Source: Gammaproteobacteria bacterium | GTDB lineage: Bacteria > Pseudomonadota > Gammaproteobacteria > UBA9214 | Length of the DNA: 7,737 bases | Assembly (NCBI GenBank): GCA_029881775.1 | Contig: JAOULY010000079.1 | Location: 1-7,737 of the forward strand | Reading direction: 5' to 3' | Shown here: one piece after another, positions 1 to 5,564 of the stretch | Position numbering within the stretch: the stretch's first letter is position 1 | Layout: each line of letters opens with the position of its first letter | Position numbers and translations under genes: made by a program | Notes under the pieces: generated by a model | The model's input: only the letters and a program-made list of their open reading frames with translations | What the model was told of the DNA's origin: nothing | Databases searched by the model: none

Positions 1-571
1 CGACGATGCCGTCCTCATGTCCGCCCATGGAAAATATTTTTTGTTGCGCGACGTTCGTCTCCCGGAACAGACGGTCGACTTCCTGCGCCATTGCCGGTGT
101 GCCGTATTCAACCGCGGCATTGGTGACCGGGAGATGTAATGCATCAGCCGCCAGCCAGATATCCGGTGAATGCACATGCAATACAACGTTTATATTTTCT
201 GACTGCCTGTACACCATGCCATGCGTCAGTGATTCGGATGACGGGCGAATCGGTCCTTGTGCCTCGACCCGGTTGCTATAGGCGTCGCAGCTGCTGACGA
301 TGGCAAAATGCTCGCCGGTCAACATCTGTAGATGTCCGGTTTGCGATCCGCTGATGATAAACGTCATGTCGTTGTCCGGCTGCAATACACCCGGCACGCG
401 CTGGCTGACATTGCCGAAGCCATAACCACCGTAACGTTGCGGGTCCTGCCCGATCAGTCCCTGCGCCCACAGCAGGCCGCGCCAGTGAATCAGCTCTTCA
501 AGTGACGCGACAGTGAGCGGGGCGCTTTCTGTGAAGTGCAGGTCAAACTTTATAACGCCCTCTTCTTCCAT
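1..571 (-). CDS. Class II aldolase/adducin family protein, C-terminus cut by window edge
   Basis: An open frame runs from ATG at 571 to the left edge (190 residues seen, no stop). The sequence shows the class II aldolase fold markers in order: a GNVSQR loop (residues 53-58), an SGSQTG phosphate/substrate loop (74-79), SSE with the likely catalytic Glu113, the HVH pair (His132, His134), and GGHEDGIV with a third candidate His185. In this family the three histidines bind Zn2+ (fuculose-1-phosphate aldolase, ribulose-5-phosphate 4-epimerase), so an active metalloenzyme is likely. The substrate cannot be told. The start is 3 bp after the DUF1499 stop, and the upstream GGAAT/AGGA stretch lies inside the end of that gene, suggesting coupled translation. 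No signal peptide is visible, so it is probably cytoplasmic. The family assignment is firm; the specific reaction is unknown. Only a short C-terminal part is likely missing. Confidence 0.88.
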   Translation of the reverse strand, partial: MEEEGVIKFDLHFTESAPLTVASLEELIHWRGLLWAQGLIGQDPQRYGGYGFGNVSQRVPGVLQPDNDMTFIISGSQTGHLQMLTGEHFAIVSSCDAYSNRVEAQGPIRPSSESLTHGMVYRQSENINVVLHVHSPDIWLAADALHLPVTNAAVEYGTPAMAQEVDRLFRETNVAQQKIFSMGGHEDGIV

Positions 572-574
572 GTC

Positions 575-988
575 CTATTCCAGGCCGTCAAATGCCTTGC
601 GTATGCGTTCTACACGACGTCGGTTGACGCCAAAATCAGAATGACCGGTACGTGATGCAGAGCGCATATGAATGAGGTTGCGCTCGTTATCAACCAGGAA
701 CTCGAGGTCGTCAACGAAACGGAACAGGAAACTGCGCACCTCCGCATGCAGGTAGCCGCCCTCCTCTTTAACGAGGCGCGTACGTGGCATACCCGCGAGT
801 ACCTGTTTCAGCCGTGCGAGTGCCTGCGCTGGCGGTAATACGAATACAATGGGATCTACCTGCTGGTCTTTGTTCGTTGCCTGGCTTGAAACGCAGTTCG
901 GGCTATCAGGGCATGGTGGCAGGCTGGCTGTTGCGGCACTCATCATGCCCAGCAGTATAACTGCTGTGAGCCGCTGTAGCCCGGTCAT
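575..988 (-). CDS. DUF1499 family exported protein
   Basis: A 137-residue protein with an N-terminal signal peptide: hydrophobic segment about residues 5-18 and a likely AxA cleavage site at Ala19-Thr20-Ala21. The mature part opens with the DUF1499 signature CPDSPNCVSSQ (Cys26 and Cys32, which could form a disulfide in the periplasm) and ends with the family's conserved block around VRSFLFRFVDDLEFLVD, the HMRSASR stretch and FGVNRRRVERIR. No biochemical function is established for this family that I can name. The ATG at 988 is 5 bp below the stop of the NlpC/P60 lipoprotein gene, and the stop is 3 bp above the aldolase start, so it sits in the middle of a tight three-gene run. The ribosome site before 988 is weak, fitting translation coupled to the gene above. 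Length is near the usual for single-domain DUF1499 proteins. Confidence 0.9.
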   Translation of the reverse strand: MTGLQRLTAVILLGMMSAATASLPPCPDSPNCVSSQATNKDQQVDPIVFVLPPAQALARLKQVLAGMPRTRLVKEEGGYLHAEVRSFLFRFVDDLEFLVDNERNLIHMRSASRTGHSDFGVNRRRVERIRKAFDGLE

Positions 989-993
989 GGGGA

Positions 994-1482
994 TCAGTAA
1001 CGTCCGGCTGCGATCAGCCGGTTTTTCCAGTATGCATTACTCATGGAACCATAGGATACCCGTTTTCCGCTGGACGGTGCATGGATAAAACGCCCGCCGC
1101 CCGTGTAGATTGCAACATGGGAAACATCCTGCCTGGCAGTCCTGAAAAACAGCAGGTCGCCAGGCGTCAGTTGTGACAGGGTGATCCGGTTGGCTGCCCG
1201 CAGTTGTTCGCGCGTGGTGCGTGGCACATGGAAGCCGGCCTGTCGATAACTGTAATACACCAGTCCGCTGCAATCGAAGCCGCGTGGATTCGAGCCACCA
1301 TAACGATACGGTGTTCCCAGCATTGATGCCGCCACGCGCACACCCGGGTGGGCGACGCTATTGCCGCTGCCTGGTAACGACGTGGACGATGTGCGCGGCG
1401 GGTAATCCGGTGTCGATGAGCAGGCGGATGCCAGGATAACGAATGCCGCTAGCAGCAGGTACTGGAGTGTTGCCTTGACCAT
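994..1482 (-). CDS. NlpC/P60 lipoprotein, Spr/MepS-like peptidoglycan endopeptidase
   Basis: A 162-residue protein counted from ATG at 1482. A GTG at 1515 is in frame but would put 11 polar residues before the signal peptide and has no ribosome site, so the ATG is preferred. Residues 4-20 form a lipoprotein-type signal ending LASA-Cys21, with Ala rather than Leu/Val/Ile at -3, an acceptable but less common lipobox. After a Ser/Pro-rich linker comes the NlpC/P60 domain: FDCSGLVYYSY with nucleophile Cys71, DVSHVAIYTG with His122, and RFIHAPSSG with third catalytic residue His134. The spacings (51 and 12 residues) equal those recalled for Cys68/His119/His131 of E. coli Spr/MepS. The family cleaves D,D or D,L peptide bonds in the murein stem or cross-link, so this is probably an envelope-anchored murein hydrolase. 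It lies 60 bp downstream of epmC and 5 bp above the DUF1499 gene. Confidence 0.93.
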   Translation of the reverse strand: MVKATLQYLLLAAFVILASACSSTPDYPPRTSSTSLPGSGNSVAHPGVRVAASMLGTPYRYGGSNPRGFDCSGLVYYSYRQAGFHVPRTTREQLRAANRITLSQLTPGDLLFFRTARQDVSHVAIYTGGGRFIHAPSSGKRVSYGSMSNAYWKNRLIAAGRY

Positions 1483-1542
1483 GTGTGTATCCGGTGATGC
1501 AGTTTCCGGGTACACGGTTATCGGCCGGCGGCCTGGGAGACT

Positions 1543-2091
1543 TTAGGTCCGTGTTAAGTGATTTTCCTGAAAAGTCTTATAACTATCTGTATTTACATTT
1601 AATAGCCAGGTATTTGTTCGATGCTTTACGAGACGTGTCACGATGGCGGCTGCCCTGGATGGCAGGCCATTGCCGGATAGTTGCAGGTACTGCGCATTCA
1701 CCGCCTGACGAAAAGCTTCCAGGCCGCTGATTGCCGGGTTGTCGAGGTTATCCGCGCTGATATCGAATGCCAGCCCAAGGGCGTTGCAGAAATGTTTTTC
1801 GAGGGCCTGTGGCCGGGCTTCAACACGAAAGAACAACTGCTGCTGTTGCGTGTCCCGCCCGTCCGGTGCATACCAGTAACCATAATCGTCCAGTCGGCGT
1901 CGCTGCTCACCGGCGACACACCAGTGCGCAAGCTCGTGCAAGGCGCTGCGTTCATAATCACGGGTAAAACGAATTTCTGCAGCCTGACCATCCGTTGGCG
2001 CCCGGTAAAAGGGCTCATCAAATCCCCCGACCAGGCGCGTGTTGTAGCTGTGCAGGACAGCCGCATTCAGATCCTCAATCCATGCCTTCAT
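1543..2091 (-). CDS. epmC: Elongation factor P hydroxylase EpmC (YfcM)
   Basis: A 182-residue protein, about the length of E. coli EpmC. It carries the family hallmark in order: NTRLVGG followed by DEPFYR (residues 17-30), the metal-binding HELAHWC (His52, Glu53, His56), AGEQRRRLDDYGYWYAPDGRD (60-80, with GYWY and PDGRD strongly conserved), and a VEARPQALE block (90-98). In the known pathway EpmB and EpmA place beta-lysine on a conserved lysine of EF-P, and EpmC hydroxylates it, helping ribosomes at polyproline stretches. epmA, epmB and efp are not in this window. The ATG at 2091 overlaps the stop of the spermidine-synthase-like gene by 4 bp (ATGA), with no clear ribosome site, which points to translational coupling. 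The last roughly 25 codons are much more AT-rich than the rest of the gene and may hold regulatory sequence. Confidence 0.93.
   Translation of the reverse strand: MKAWIEDLNAAVLHSYNTRLVGGFDEPFYRAPTDGQAAEIRFTRDYERSALHELAHWCVAGEQRRRLDDYGYWYAPDGRDTQQQQLFFRVEARPQALEKHFCNALGLAFDISADNLDNPAISGLEAFRQAVNAQYLQLSGNGLPSRAAAIVTRLVKHRTNTWLLNVNTDSYKTFQENHLTRT
1546..1625 (-). promoter_or_regulatory. AT-rich 3' end of epmC, possible promoter for the NlpC cluster
   Basis: The end of epmC is markedly AT-rich compared with its surroundings. On the minus strand it contains TATAAG (plus-strand CTTATA at 1576-1581), a fair -10 hexamer about 95 bp above the NlpC/P60 start, but no convincing -35 hexamer at 16-18 bp. 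The 60-bp gap after epmC is the widest within the run below the flavodoxin, so a second promoter here is reasonable. Weak evidence. Confidence 0.22.
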
Positions 2092-2891
2092 GGCACGCGG
2101 CCGTCATGTATCTCCGGCGTGTCCGGTAATACAGTAATTTGATCAGGGATATGTTCGAGCTGTAGCTGCAACCGGGTACTACGGCGGGCCGCGTTGCGAC
2201 GGATCTCCTTGTCGTCTGCAGGCCTGTGTTGCATGGCATATACGACGATATTGCCGTAGTCGACCAGGTTAGCCAATACCACGTGGGCAAAACTCCGGCG
2301 CATGGTTAGAAGAATATTGAGTAGCGCCTGCTCCGTGGCGGGTGACAGGTTGAAGGCCATTACACCGCCCTCCCCCAGGCTGCGCGCTGCGTCGCGATAG
2401 AATGCCTCGTCACCCAGGCAGTCCGGGTGCCGGTCACCGTTGAAGATATCGCACAGGATCAGGTCAAATGTCCGTGAGTTTTCGTCAAGGAAACTCTCAG
2501 CTGATTGCGTGATGACTGCCTGCCCGGTGCCGATAGCAAAGAACTGCCGGGCGATATCAACCAGTAGCGGACTTGTGTCAACCGATACCACTTGTGTATC
2601 TGGCAGCCGGTCAGCAAAAAAACGTTCGAAGGCGCCGGTACCAAAGCCGAGGTTCAAGACGCGGGCGGGTAGCCGGCTGAACAGTATTGCTGCCAGCATG
2701 GCCACATGGTTTGGTAGTACCGGGTCGGCTGGCGCGTCCAGCCGCATCAGTGAAAGAATGGAGTTATCGCCGGTATAGACCCAGCGCTCGTTGGCAAACT
2801 CATGAACCTGGATGGATGTGCGTTCATCGCAGGCACTGTACAGCAGGTTTTCGCCAGCCCTGCTCCGGCGCAGGTACTCGGTCACATCCAT
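2088..2891 (-). CDS. Spermidine-synthase-fold (class I SAM-dependent) protein
   Basis: A 267-residue protein counted from ATG at 2891, 13 bp below the PepSY gene stop. The frame stays open upstream to 2972, but that part only re-reads the PepSY gene, so the shorter form is chosen; no good ribosome site marks it. The Rossmann methyltransferase core is clear: motif I LNLGFGTGAFERF (79-91), acidic strand-2 end VVSVDTSPL (101-109, Asp105 likely binding the SAM or decarboxy-SAM ribose), and TFDLILCDIFNG (141-152). FYRDAARSLGEGGVMAFNL (164-182) follows as in spermidine synthases. The N-terminal segment (27-50) resembles the beta-hairpin region of SpeE. However, the usual D-x-x-D and GPA signature of aminopropyltransferases reads CDIFNG here, and the YHE motif is replaced by PNH. 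Polyamine synthesis is therefore doubtful, and a different SAM-using role is possible. It overlaps epmC by 4 bp. Confidence 0.8.
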   Translation of the reverse strand: MDVTEYLRRSRAGENLLYSACDERTSIQVHEFANERWVYTGDNSILSLMRLDAPADPVLPNHVAMLAAILFSRLPARVLNLGFGTGAFERFFADRLPDTQVVSVDTSPLLVDIARQFFAIGTGQAVITQSAESFLDENSRTFDLILCDIFNGDRHPDCLGDEAFYRDAARSLGEGGVMAFNLSPATEQALLNILLTMRRSFAHVVLANLVDYGNIVVYAMQHRPADDKEIRRNAARRSTRLQLQLEHIPDQITVLPDTPEIHDGRVP

Positions 2892-2904
2892 ATGGCGGGA
2901 GTCG

Positions 2905-3465
2905 CTAGCTGAGCAGGATAGCTGTGAGCAGTACTGCAAAGCCGCCAGCCATCGCGAGCAGTGCCTGACCACGGTATTTGGGCAACTGCATGGCCATGAG
3001 CGTACCCGAGATCAGGATCACTAGCAGGCTGATGGCGAAAAACGCAGCGAGGTATTTAAACAGGATGCCGCCCTTGGCCTTGTGTAATTGTACCAGGTGG
3101 CGATACCAGGTCGTGTCCTTGATCTTGAGCTTTGCAACGAACGGATCGGCAGTGGGCTCCAGTTCGATATCCAGATCCGCACCGGTCCACTCAAACAGGA
3201 AAGACGTGCCGACTTTTTTTACCTTGGCACCGCCACTGGGCGGCTGCAGGCCGCGATCACTCAGCACCTGTGTAACCAGGCCGGTCAGCAACGCCTCATC
3301 ACCGGCAATCGGCTGCGCCAGTGGCAGCTCGACGGTTTCAGTGACATAACTGCCCTTCTGTCCCCATGTGTACAGGCCGCCAGTGACCAGGAACATGATG
3401 GCAACCGGCAGAACAAACGCTGCCAGTAACATGTGTACTCTCATCAAAGTGCTGCGTTGTATCAT
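2905..3465 (-). CDS. Small PepSY-associated transmembrane protein
   Basis: A 186-residue inner-membrane protein with three predicted transmembrane segments: about residues 12-33, 135-158 and 166-185. Between the first two lies a periplasmic-sized region (about 35-125) with alternating strands resembling a PepSY-like domain. The segment TWYRHLVQLHKAKGG (119-133) leading straight into the second helix is typical of PepSY-associated TM proteins, some of which act as inner-membrane reductases in iron-siderophore uptake. His122 and His128 are the only obvious candidate ligands near the membrane. The ATG at 3465 is preceded by GGGA at 8 bp spacing, lying over the end of the flavodoxin gene whose stop is 3 bp away. 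That intimate pairing with a flavin reductase suggests a shared redox task, but this is inference. The family is likely; the role is unknown. Confidence 0.75.
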   Translation of the reverse strand: MIQRSTLMRVHMLLAAFVLPVAIMFLVTGGLYTWGQKGSYVTETVELPLAQPIAGDEALLTGLVTQVLSDRGLQPPSGGAKVKKVGTSFLFEWTGADLDIELEPTADPFVAKLKIKDTTWYRHLVQLHKAKGGILFKYLAAFFAISLLVILISGTLMAMQLPKYRGQALLAMAGGFAVLLTAILLS

Positions 3466-3468
3466 GAT

Positions 3469-4080
3469 TTACATCCCGTTGTTGAATTTGTCGGTTGCGG
3501 TTACGCCGCTGTCACGGACATGTTGAAGGCCGACAGCGTAGGCCTTGAGTATGTGCAGTGCCCAGTTGATGCGTTCGCGAAAGTAACTGTCTGCCCCTTC
3601 ATCGTTGTCCTTGCCATCATCATTCAGCACCTTCTCGACATTGCGTACAATGACATGCTCGGGTATGTAGCACAGGCGGCTGTTCTTGTAGCTGCTCATA
3701 CGCAGTTCGGCCACCGGGTAGGCGCCGCCGTCAGCCGATGAAACGGCGACGATCATCGCCGGCTTGTGCCCCAGTTCGTTTTTGCCGAACAGCAGAAAGA
3801 AATTCTTCAGGCCGGCCGGTACCTGTCCGTGCCATTCCGGTGTAACAACGACAAAGCCGTCGCTTGATCCAAGTTCTTCGCGAATCGGGTCCAGCAACGG
3901 CGGCCATTTCGCATCACCTTCCCACACGCCCATGTCCCAGAGTGGCAGCGGATTGTCCGCCAGGCTGACCAGGGCGACTTCATCGCATATACCGTCTGCA
4001 AGTGTGCGTTGAATATGTTTTGCAACCTTGAGACTTTGCGCCTCTTTGCGATGACTGCCGCATATAACTGTTAACTTCAT
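3469..4080 (-). CDS. NAD(P)H-dependent FMN reductase-like flavodoxin-fold protein
   Basis: A 203-residue protein with the flavodoxin-like FMN_red fold. An N-terminal strand KLTVICGSHRKEAQS (residues 2-16) holds the phosphate-binding loop for FMN. DGFVVVTPEWHGQVPAGLKNFF (74-95) matches the family's TPEYNGSxPxxLKN motif that contacts the isoalloxazine ring, with Trp-His in place of the usual Tyr-Asn. A third loop, VSSADGGAYP (113-122), corresponds to the GG-containing flavin-binding loop. Relatives reduce flavins, quinones, chromate or azo dyes using NAD(P)H; the substrate cannot be told. After about residue 150 there is an acidic stretch (NDDGKDNDEG) and a C-terminal helix that may serve in dimer contacts. 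ATG at 4080 has AAGG 9 bp upstream. It heads the tight run toward the PepSY gene; a 70-bp gap separates it from trxC, in which I found no clear promoter or terminator. Confidence 0.88.
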   Translation of the reverse strand: MKLTVICGSHRKEAQSLKVAKHIQRTLADGICDEVALVSLADNPLPLWDMGVWEGDAKWPPLLDPIREELGSSDGFVVVTPEWHGQVPAGLKNFFLLFGKNELGHKPAMIVAVSSADGGAYPVAELRMSSYKNSRLCYIPEHVIVRNVEKVLNDDGKDNDEGADSYFRERINWALHILKAYAVGLQHVRDSGVTATDKFNNGM

Positions 4081-4150
4081 GATCAGGCCTTGTTGGTTGG
4101 GTGCAAGAGCCGCCTATGGTAAGGGAAATCCACGGCCGAACCCAGCCGCT

Positions 4151-4585
4151 TCAGATATGCGACTCAACCCAGCGAATAATGTCCTGCATGCCCATTGCGC
4201 CCGGCTGGCGCGCCAGTTCGCGACCGCCGCGGAATACGGCCAGCGTCGGGATACTCTGAATCCGGTATTTCGCGGCGATGGCCTGTTCGTTCTCGGTATT
4301 GAGTTTTACCACCCTCACCCGCGGCTCCAGCCGCGCCGCTGCCTGCTCGAAGGCAGGCGCCATCATTTTGCAGGGGCCGCACCAGGGCGCCCAGAAATCA
4401 ACCAGCACCGGGATGTCGCTGCGTTCGATCTGTTTCTGAAAGCCGCTTGCGGTCAGGTCGGTCGGATGCGCGGTAAACAGGTCGCGATGGCATTTTCCGC
4501 AGCTGGGGTTATCACCGAGACGATCTGCTCTCAGGCGATTCACTGCATTGCAGCGCGGGCAGACAATATGCTGAGTATTGCTCAC
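4151..4585 (-). CDS. trxC: Thioredoxin 2 (TrxC) with N-terminal zinc finger
   Basis: A 144-residue protein starting with GTG at 4585. An ATG lies in frame at 4642, but the 19 extra residues match no TrxC I know, while AAAGGAA sits 8 bp before the GTG and the protein then opens as TrxC does. Cys9-x-x-Cys12 and Cys29-x-x-Cys32 form the zinc finger characteristic of TrxC. The thioredoxin domain follows with FWAPWCGPCK (Cys69, Cys72) as the redox site and QSIPTLAVF carrying the cis-proline. TrxC reduces cytoplasmic disulfides and is a stress-linked partner to TrxA; in E. coli it is under OxyR. The zinc finger is thought to respond to oxidation. It is transcribed away from the SRAP gene from a 117-bp divergent spacer with palindromes on the likely promoter. 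Assignment is firm. Confidence 0.95.
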   Translation of the reverse strand: MSNTQHIVCPRCNAVNRLRADRLGDNPSCGKCHRDLFTAHPTDLTASGFQKQIERSDIPVLVDFWAPWCGPCKMMAPAFEQAAARLEPRVRVVKLNTENEQAIAAKYRIQSIPTLAVFRGGRELARQPGAMGMQDIIRWVESHI

Positions 4586-4609
4586 TGGACGGTTCCTTTT
4601 GCAGGTTGC

Positions 4610-4621
4610 AGGACATGTCCT
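4610..4621. promoter_or_regulatory. Perfect 12-bp palindrome AGGACATGTCCT, candidate operator
   Basis: AGGACATGTCCT reads the same on both strands. It begins 25 bp upstream of the trxC GTG and touches the proposed -10 hexamer (4621-4626), so it would cover the expected transcription start. That is where a repressor dimer would bind, or it may fold in the trxC leader RNA. The binding protein is unknown. Confidence 0.4.
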
Positions 4622-4649
4622 ATTTAGGGGCTGCAGCCGCAAAATTCAA
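4621..4649 (-). promoter_or_regulatory. Candidate sigma70-type promoter of trxC
   Basis: On the minus strand TTGAAT (plus 4644-4649) is followed after exactly 17 bp by TAAATA (plus 4621-4626). The -35 matches the consensus at four positions and the -10 at three. The start of transcription would fall near 4613-4615, leaving a leader of roughly 30 nt that contains the AAAGGAA ribosome site. The 17-bp spacer encloses the palindrome GGCTGCAGCC (4629-4638). Confidence 0.4.
4629..4638. promoter_or_regulatory. Perfect 10-bp palindrome GGCTGCAGCC in the trxC promoter spacer
   Basis: GGCTGCAGCC is self-complementary and lies between the proposed -35 and -10 of trxC, a position used by some activators that reshape the spacer and by repressors. 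A 10-bp GC-rich palindrome can also arise by chance, so support comes mainly from its location beside the 12-bp palindrome. Confidence 0.3.
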
Positions 4650-4702
4650 GTCGCTGGCCACCCGCGGTGGTATCTGTCTCCCGACGCGGTTATCTTTTCG
4701 CT

Positions 4703-5383
4703 ATGTGTGGACGATTCACCCTGCATACCCCGGCAGACGAGGTGCTGGCGGCATTCGATCTCGATACCCTGCCGACCGGCTATCGCCTCGTGCCCCGCTA
4801 CAATATTGCACCATCACAGGAAATCGCGATTGTCCGCACCGACGGGGCCCGGCGGCAGATCGGGCCGGCCCGCTGGGGCCTGGTACCGGGCTGGTCGAAG
4901 CAAGCGCGGCCTCGCTATGCAACCATCAATGCGCGCATCGAGTCGGTTGCTGACAAGCCGGCCTACCGGGTGCCGTTCCGGCACAAACGCTGTTTAATAC
5001 CGGCAGATGGTTTCTTTGAATGGGTTACCCGGGACGGCGGCAAGATCCCCTATCATATTTGCCGACAGGATCGCCGGGTATTCGCATTCGCCGGCCTGTG
5101 GGATCACTGGTCGGGTAAAGACGACGCATTCGACAGCTGCGTCATCATCACCGCACCGGCCCAGGGTGTCATGCTGCCATTGCACGAGCGCATGCCGGTG
5201 ATCCTTGAGCCGTCTTCATGGGACGACTGGCTCGACCCGGCGGTGACGGATCCGGTGGAAATTGCCGCCCGCCTCACCCCTGCATCAACCGAACAGTTCA
5301 CCGCCTGGCCGGTCAGTAGCCGGGTTAACAGCCCCGCCCACGATGCCCCGGGCTGCCTTGAACCGGCGCCGAATACACAATAA
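4703..5383 (+). CDS. yedK: SRAP domain protein (YedK/HMCES), abasic-site DNA crosslinker
   Basis: A 226-residue protein starting MCGRF at 4703. An upstream in-frame ATG at 4667 is rejected because the family needs Cys2 exposed after removal of Met1. Family catalytic residues are all present: Cys2; Asn76 in YATINARIES; Glu106 in ADGFFEW; His161 in LPLHERMPVIL. These sit one residue later than the Asn75, Glu105 and His160 known in E. coli YedK. SRAP proteins bind single-stranded DNA and form a thiazolidine link between Cys2 and an abasic site, shielding it from breakage during replication. It acts on DNA in the cytoplasm and appears complete, of typical length, with a short polar tail after about residue 205. 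It diverges from trxC, so the two may answer the same oxidative stress. No strong ribosome site or LexA box (CTGT-N8-ACAG) is visible ahead of it. Confidence 0.95.
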   Translation: MCGRFTLHTPADEVLAAFDLDTLPTGYRLVPRYNIAPSQEIAIVRTDGARRQIGPARWGLVPGWSKQARPRYATINARIESVADKPAYRVPFRHKRCLIPADGFFEWVTRDGGKIPYHICRQDRRVFAFAGLWDHWSGKDDAFDSCVIITAPAQGVMLPLHERMPVILEPSSWDDWLDPAVTDPVEIAARLTPASTEQFTAWPVSSRVNSPAHDAPGCLEPAPNTQ

Positions 5384-5404
5384 ATACAGGGTAAATGCGC
5401 CTAT

Positions 5405-5431
5405 CGTGTGCGTTTCGTCACGAAACACACG
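5405..5431. terminator. Bulged hairpin after the SRAP gene, possible terminator
   Basis: CGTGT and GTTTCG (5405-5409, 5412-5417) pair with CGAAAC and ACACG (5421-5431), giving an 11-bp stem with a 2-nt GC bulge and a TCA loop, 21 bp after the SRAP stop. No U-run follows on either strand (plus continues GATTAATTCC), so it is not a classical intrinsic terminator. It may instead protect the mRNA end or be a binding site. Confidence 0.4.
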
Positions 5432-5472
5432 GATTAATTCCTGCAATCCATAAATTTAAGCTGAAACCGCCT

Positions 5473-5487
5473 CAAGGGAACCCCTTG
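5473..5487. other. Short perfect hairpin CAAGGG-AAC-CCCTTG
   Basis: Six-base arms CAAGGG (5473-5478) and CCCTTG (5482-5487) flank a 3-nt centre. No U-tract follows. It lies upstream of the inverted repeat and the small membrane protein gene; it could be a terminator remnant or a protein-binding site, or chance. Confidence 0.25.
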
Positions 5488-5502
5488 CCTGCCGCTAGTT
5501 CC

Positions 5503-5526
5503 AATATGTAAGCATATTCTTATATT
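5503..5526 (+). promoter_or_regulatory. Operator-like inverted repeat beside a -10 hexamer, for the 30-residue gene
   Basis: AATATG-TAAG-CATATT (5503-5518) is a perfect inverted repeat with 6-base arms. Two bases later comes TATATT (5521-5526), five of six matches to the -10 consensus and 38 bp before the ATG at 5565. No good -35 is seen (TTCCAA at 5499-5504 is weak), as expected of a regulated promoter. The repeat would occupy the spacer. Similar AT-rich repeats serve small winged-helix repressors, but the regulator is not identifiable. Confidence 0.4.
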
Positions 5527-5551
5527 CAGACTTATTAACGTAACTTTGGGC

Positions 5552-5558
5552 AAGGAGG
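5552..5558 (+). promoter_or_regulatory. Strong ribosome binding site AAGGAGG
   Basis: AAGGAGG, fully complementary to the 16S rRNA tail, ends 6 bases before the ATG at 5565. It is the best ribosome site in the window and is the main evidence that the short reading frame behind it is translated. Confidence 0.85.
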
Positions 5559-5564
5559 TTCATC

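Noticed and set aside
1681..2142. Plus-strand open frame of 153 codons
   Set aside because: It is antisense to epmC, which carries clear family motifs; no ribosome site or recognisable domain.
2892..2972. Extended N-terminus of the spermidine-synthase-like protein (start at 2972)
   Set aside because: It would overlap the PepSY gene by 68 bp and reads Cys/Ser/Arg-rich non-conserved sequence; ATG at 2891 starts just after the PepSY stop.
4079..4627. Plus-strand open frame of 182 codons
   Set aside because: It lies antisense to trxC and gives a low-complexity Arg/Ala/His-rich protein with no motif; the trxC reading is unambiguous.
4586..4642. Extended N-terminus of TrxC from ATG at 4642
   Set aside because: The GTG at 4585 has a well-spaced AAAGGAA site and gives the usual TrxC start; the extension would cover the promoter and palindromes.
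5395..5511. 38-codon plus-strand frame starting ATG at 5395
   Set aside because: Its ribosome site (AGGG) is too close, the peptide is Pro/His-rich without a domain, and it runs across both hairpins and into the inverted repeat.
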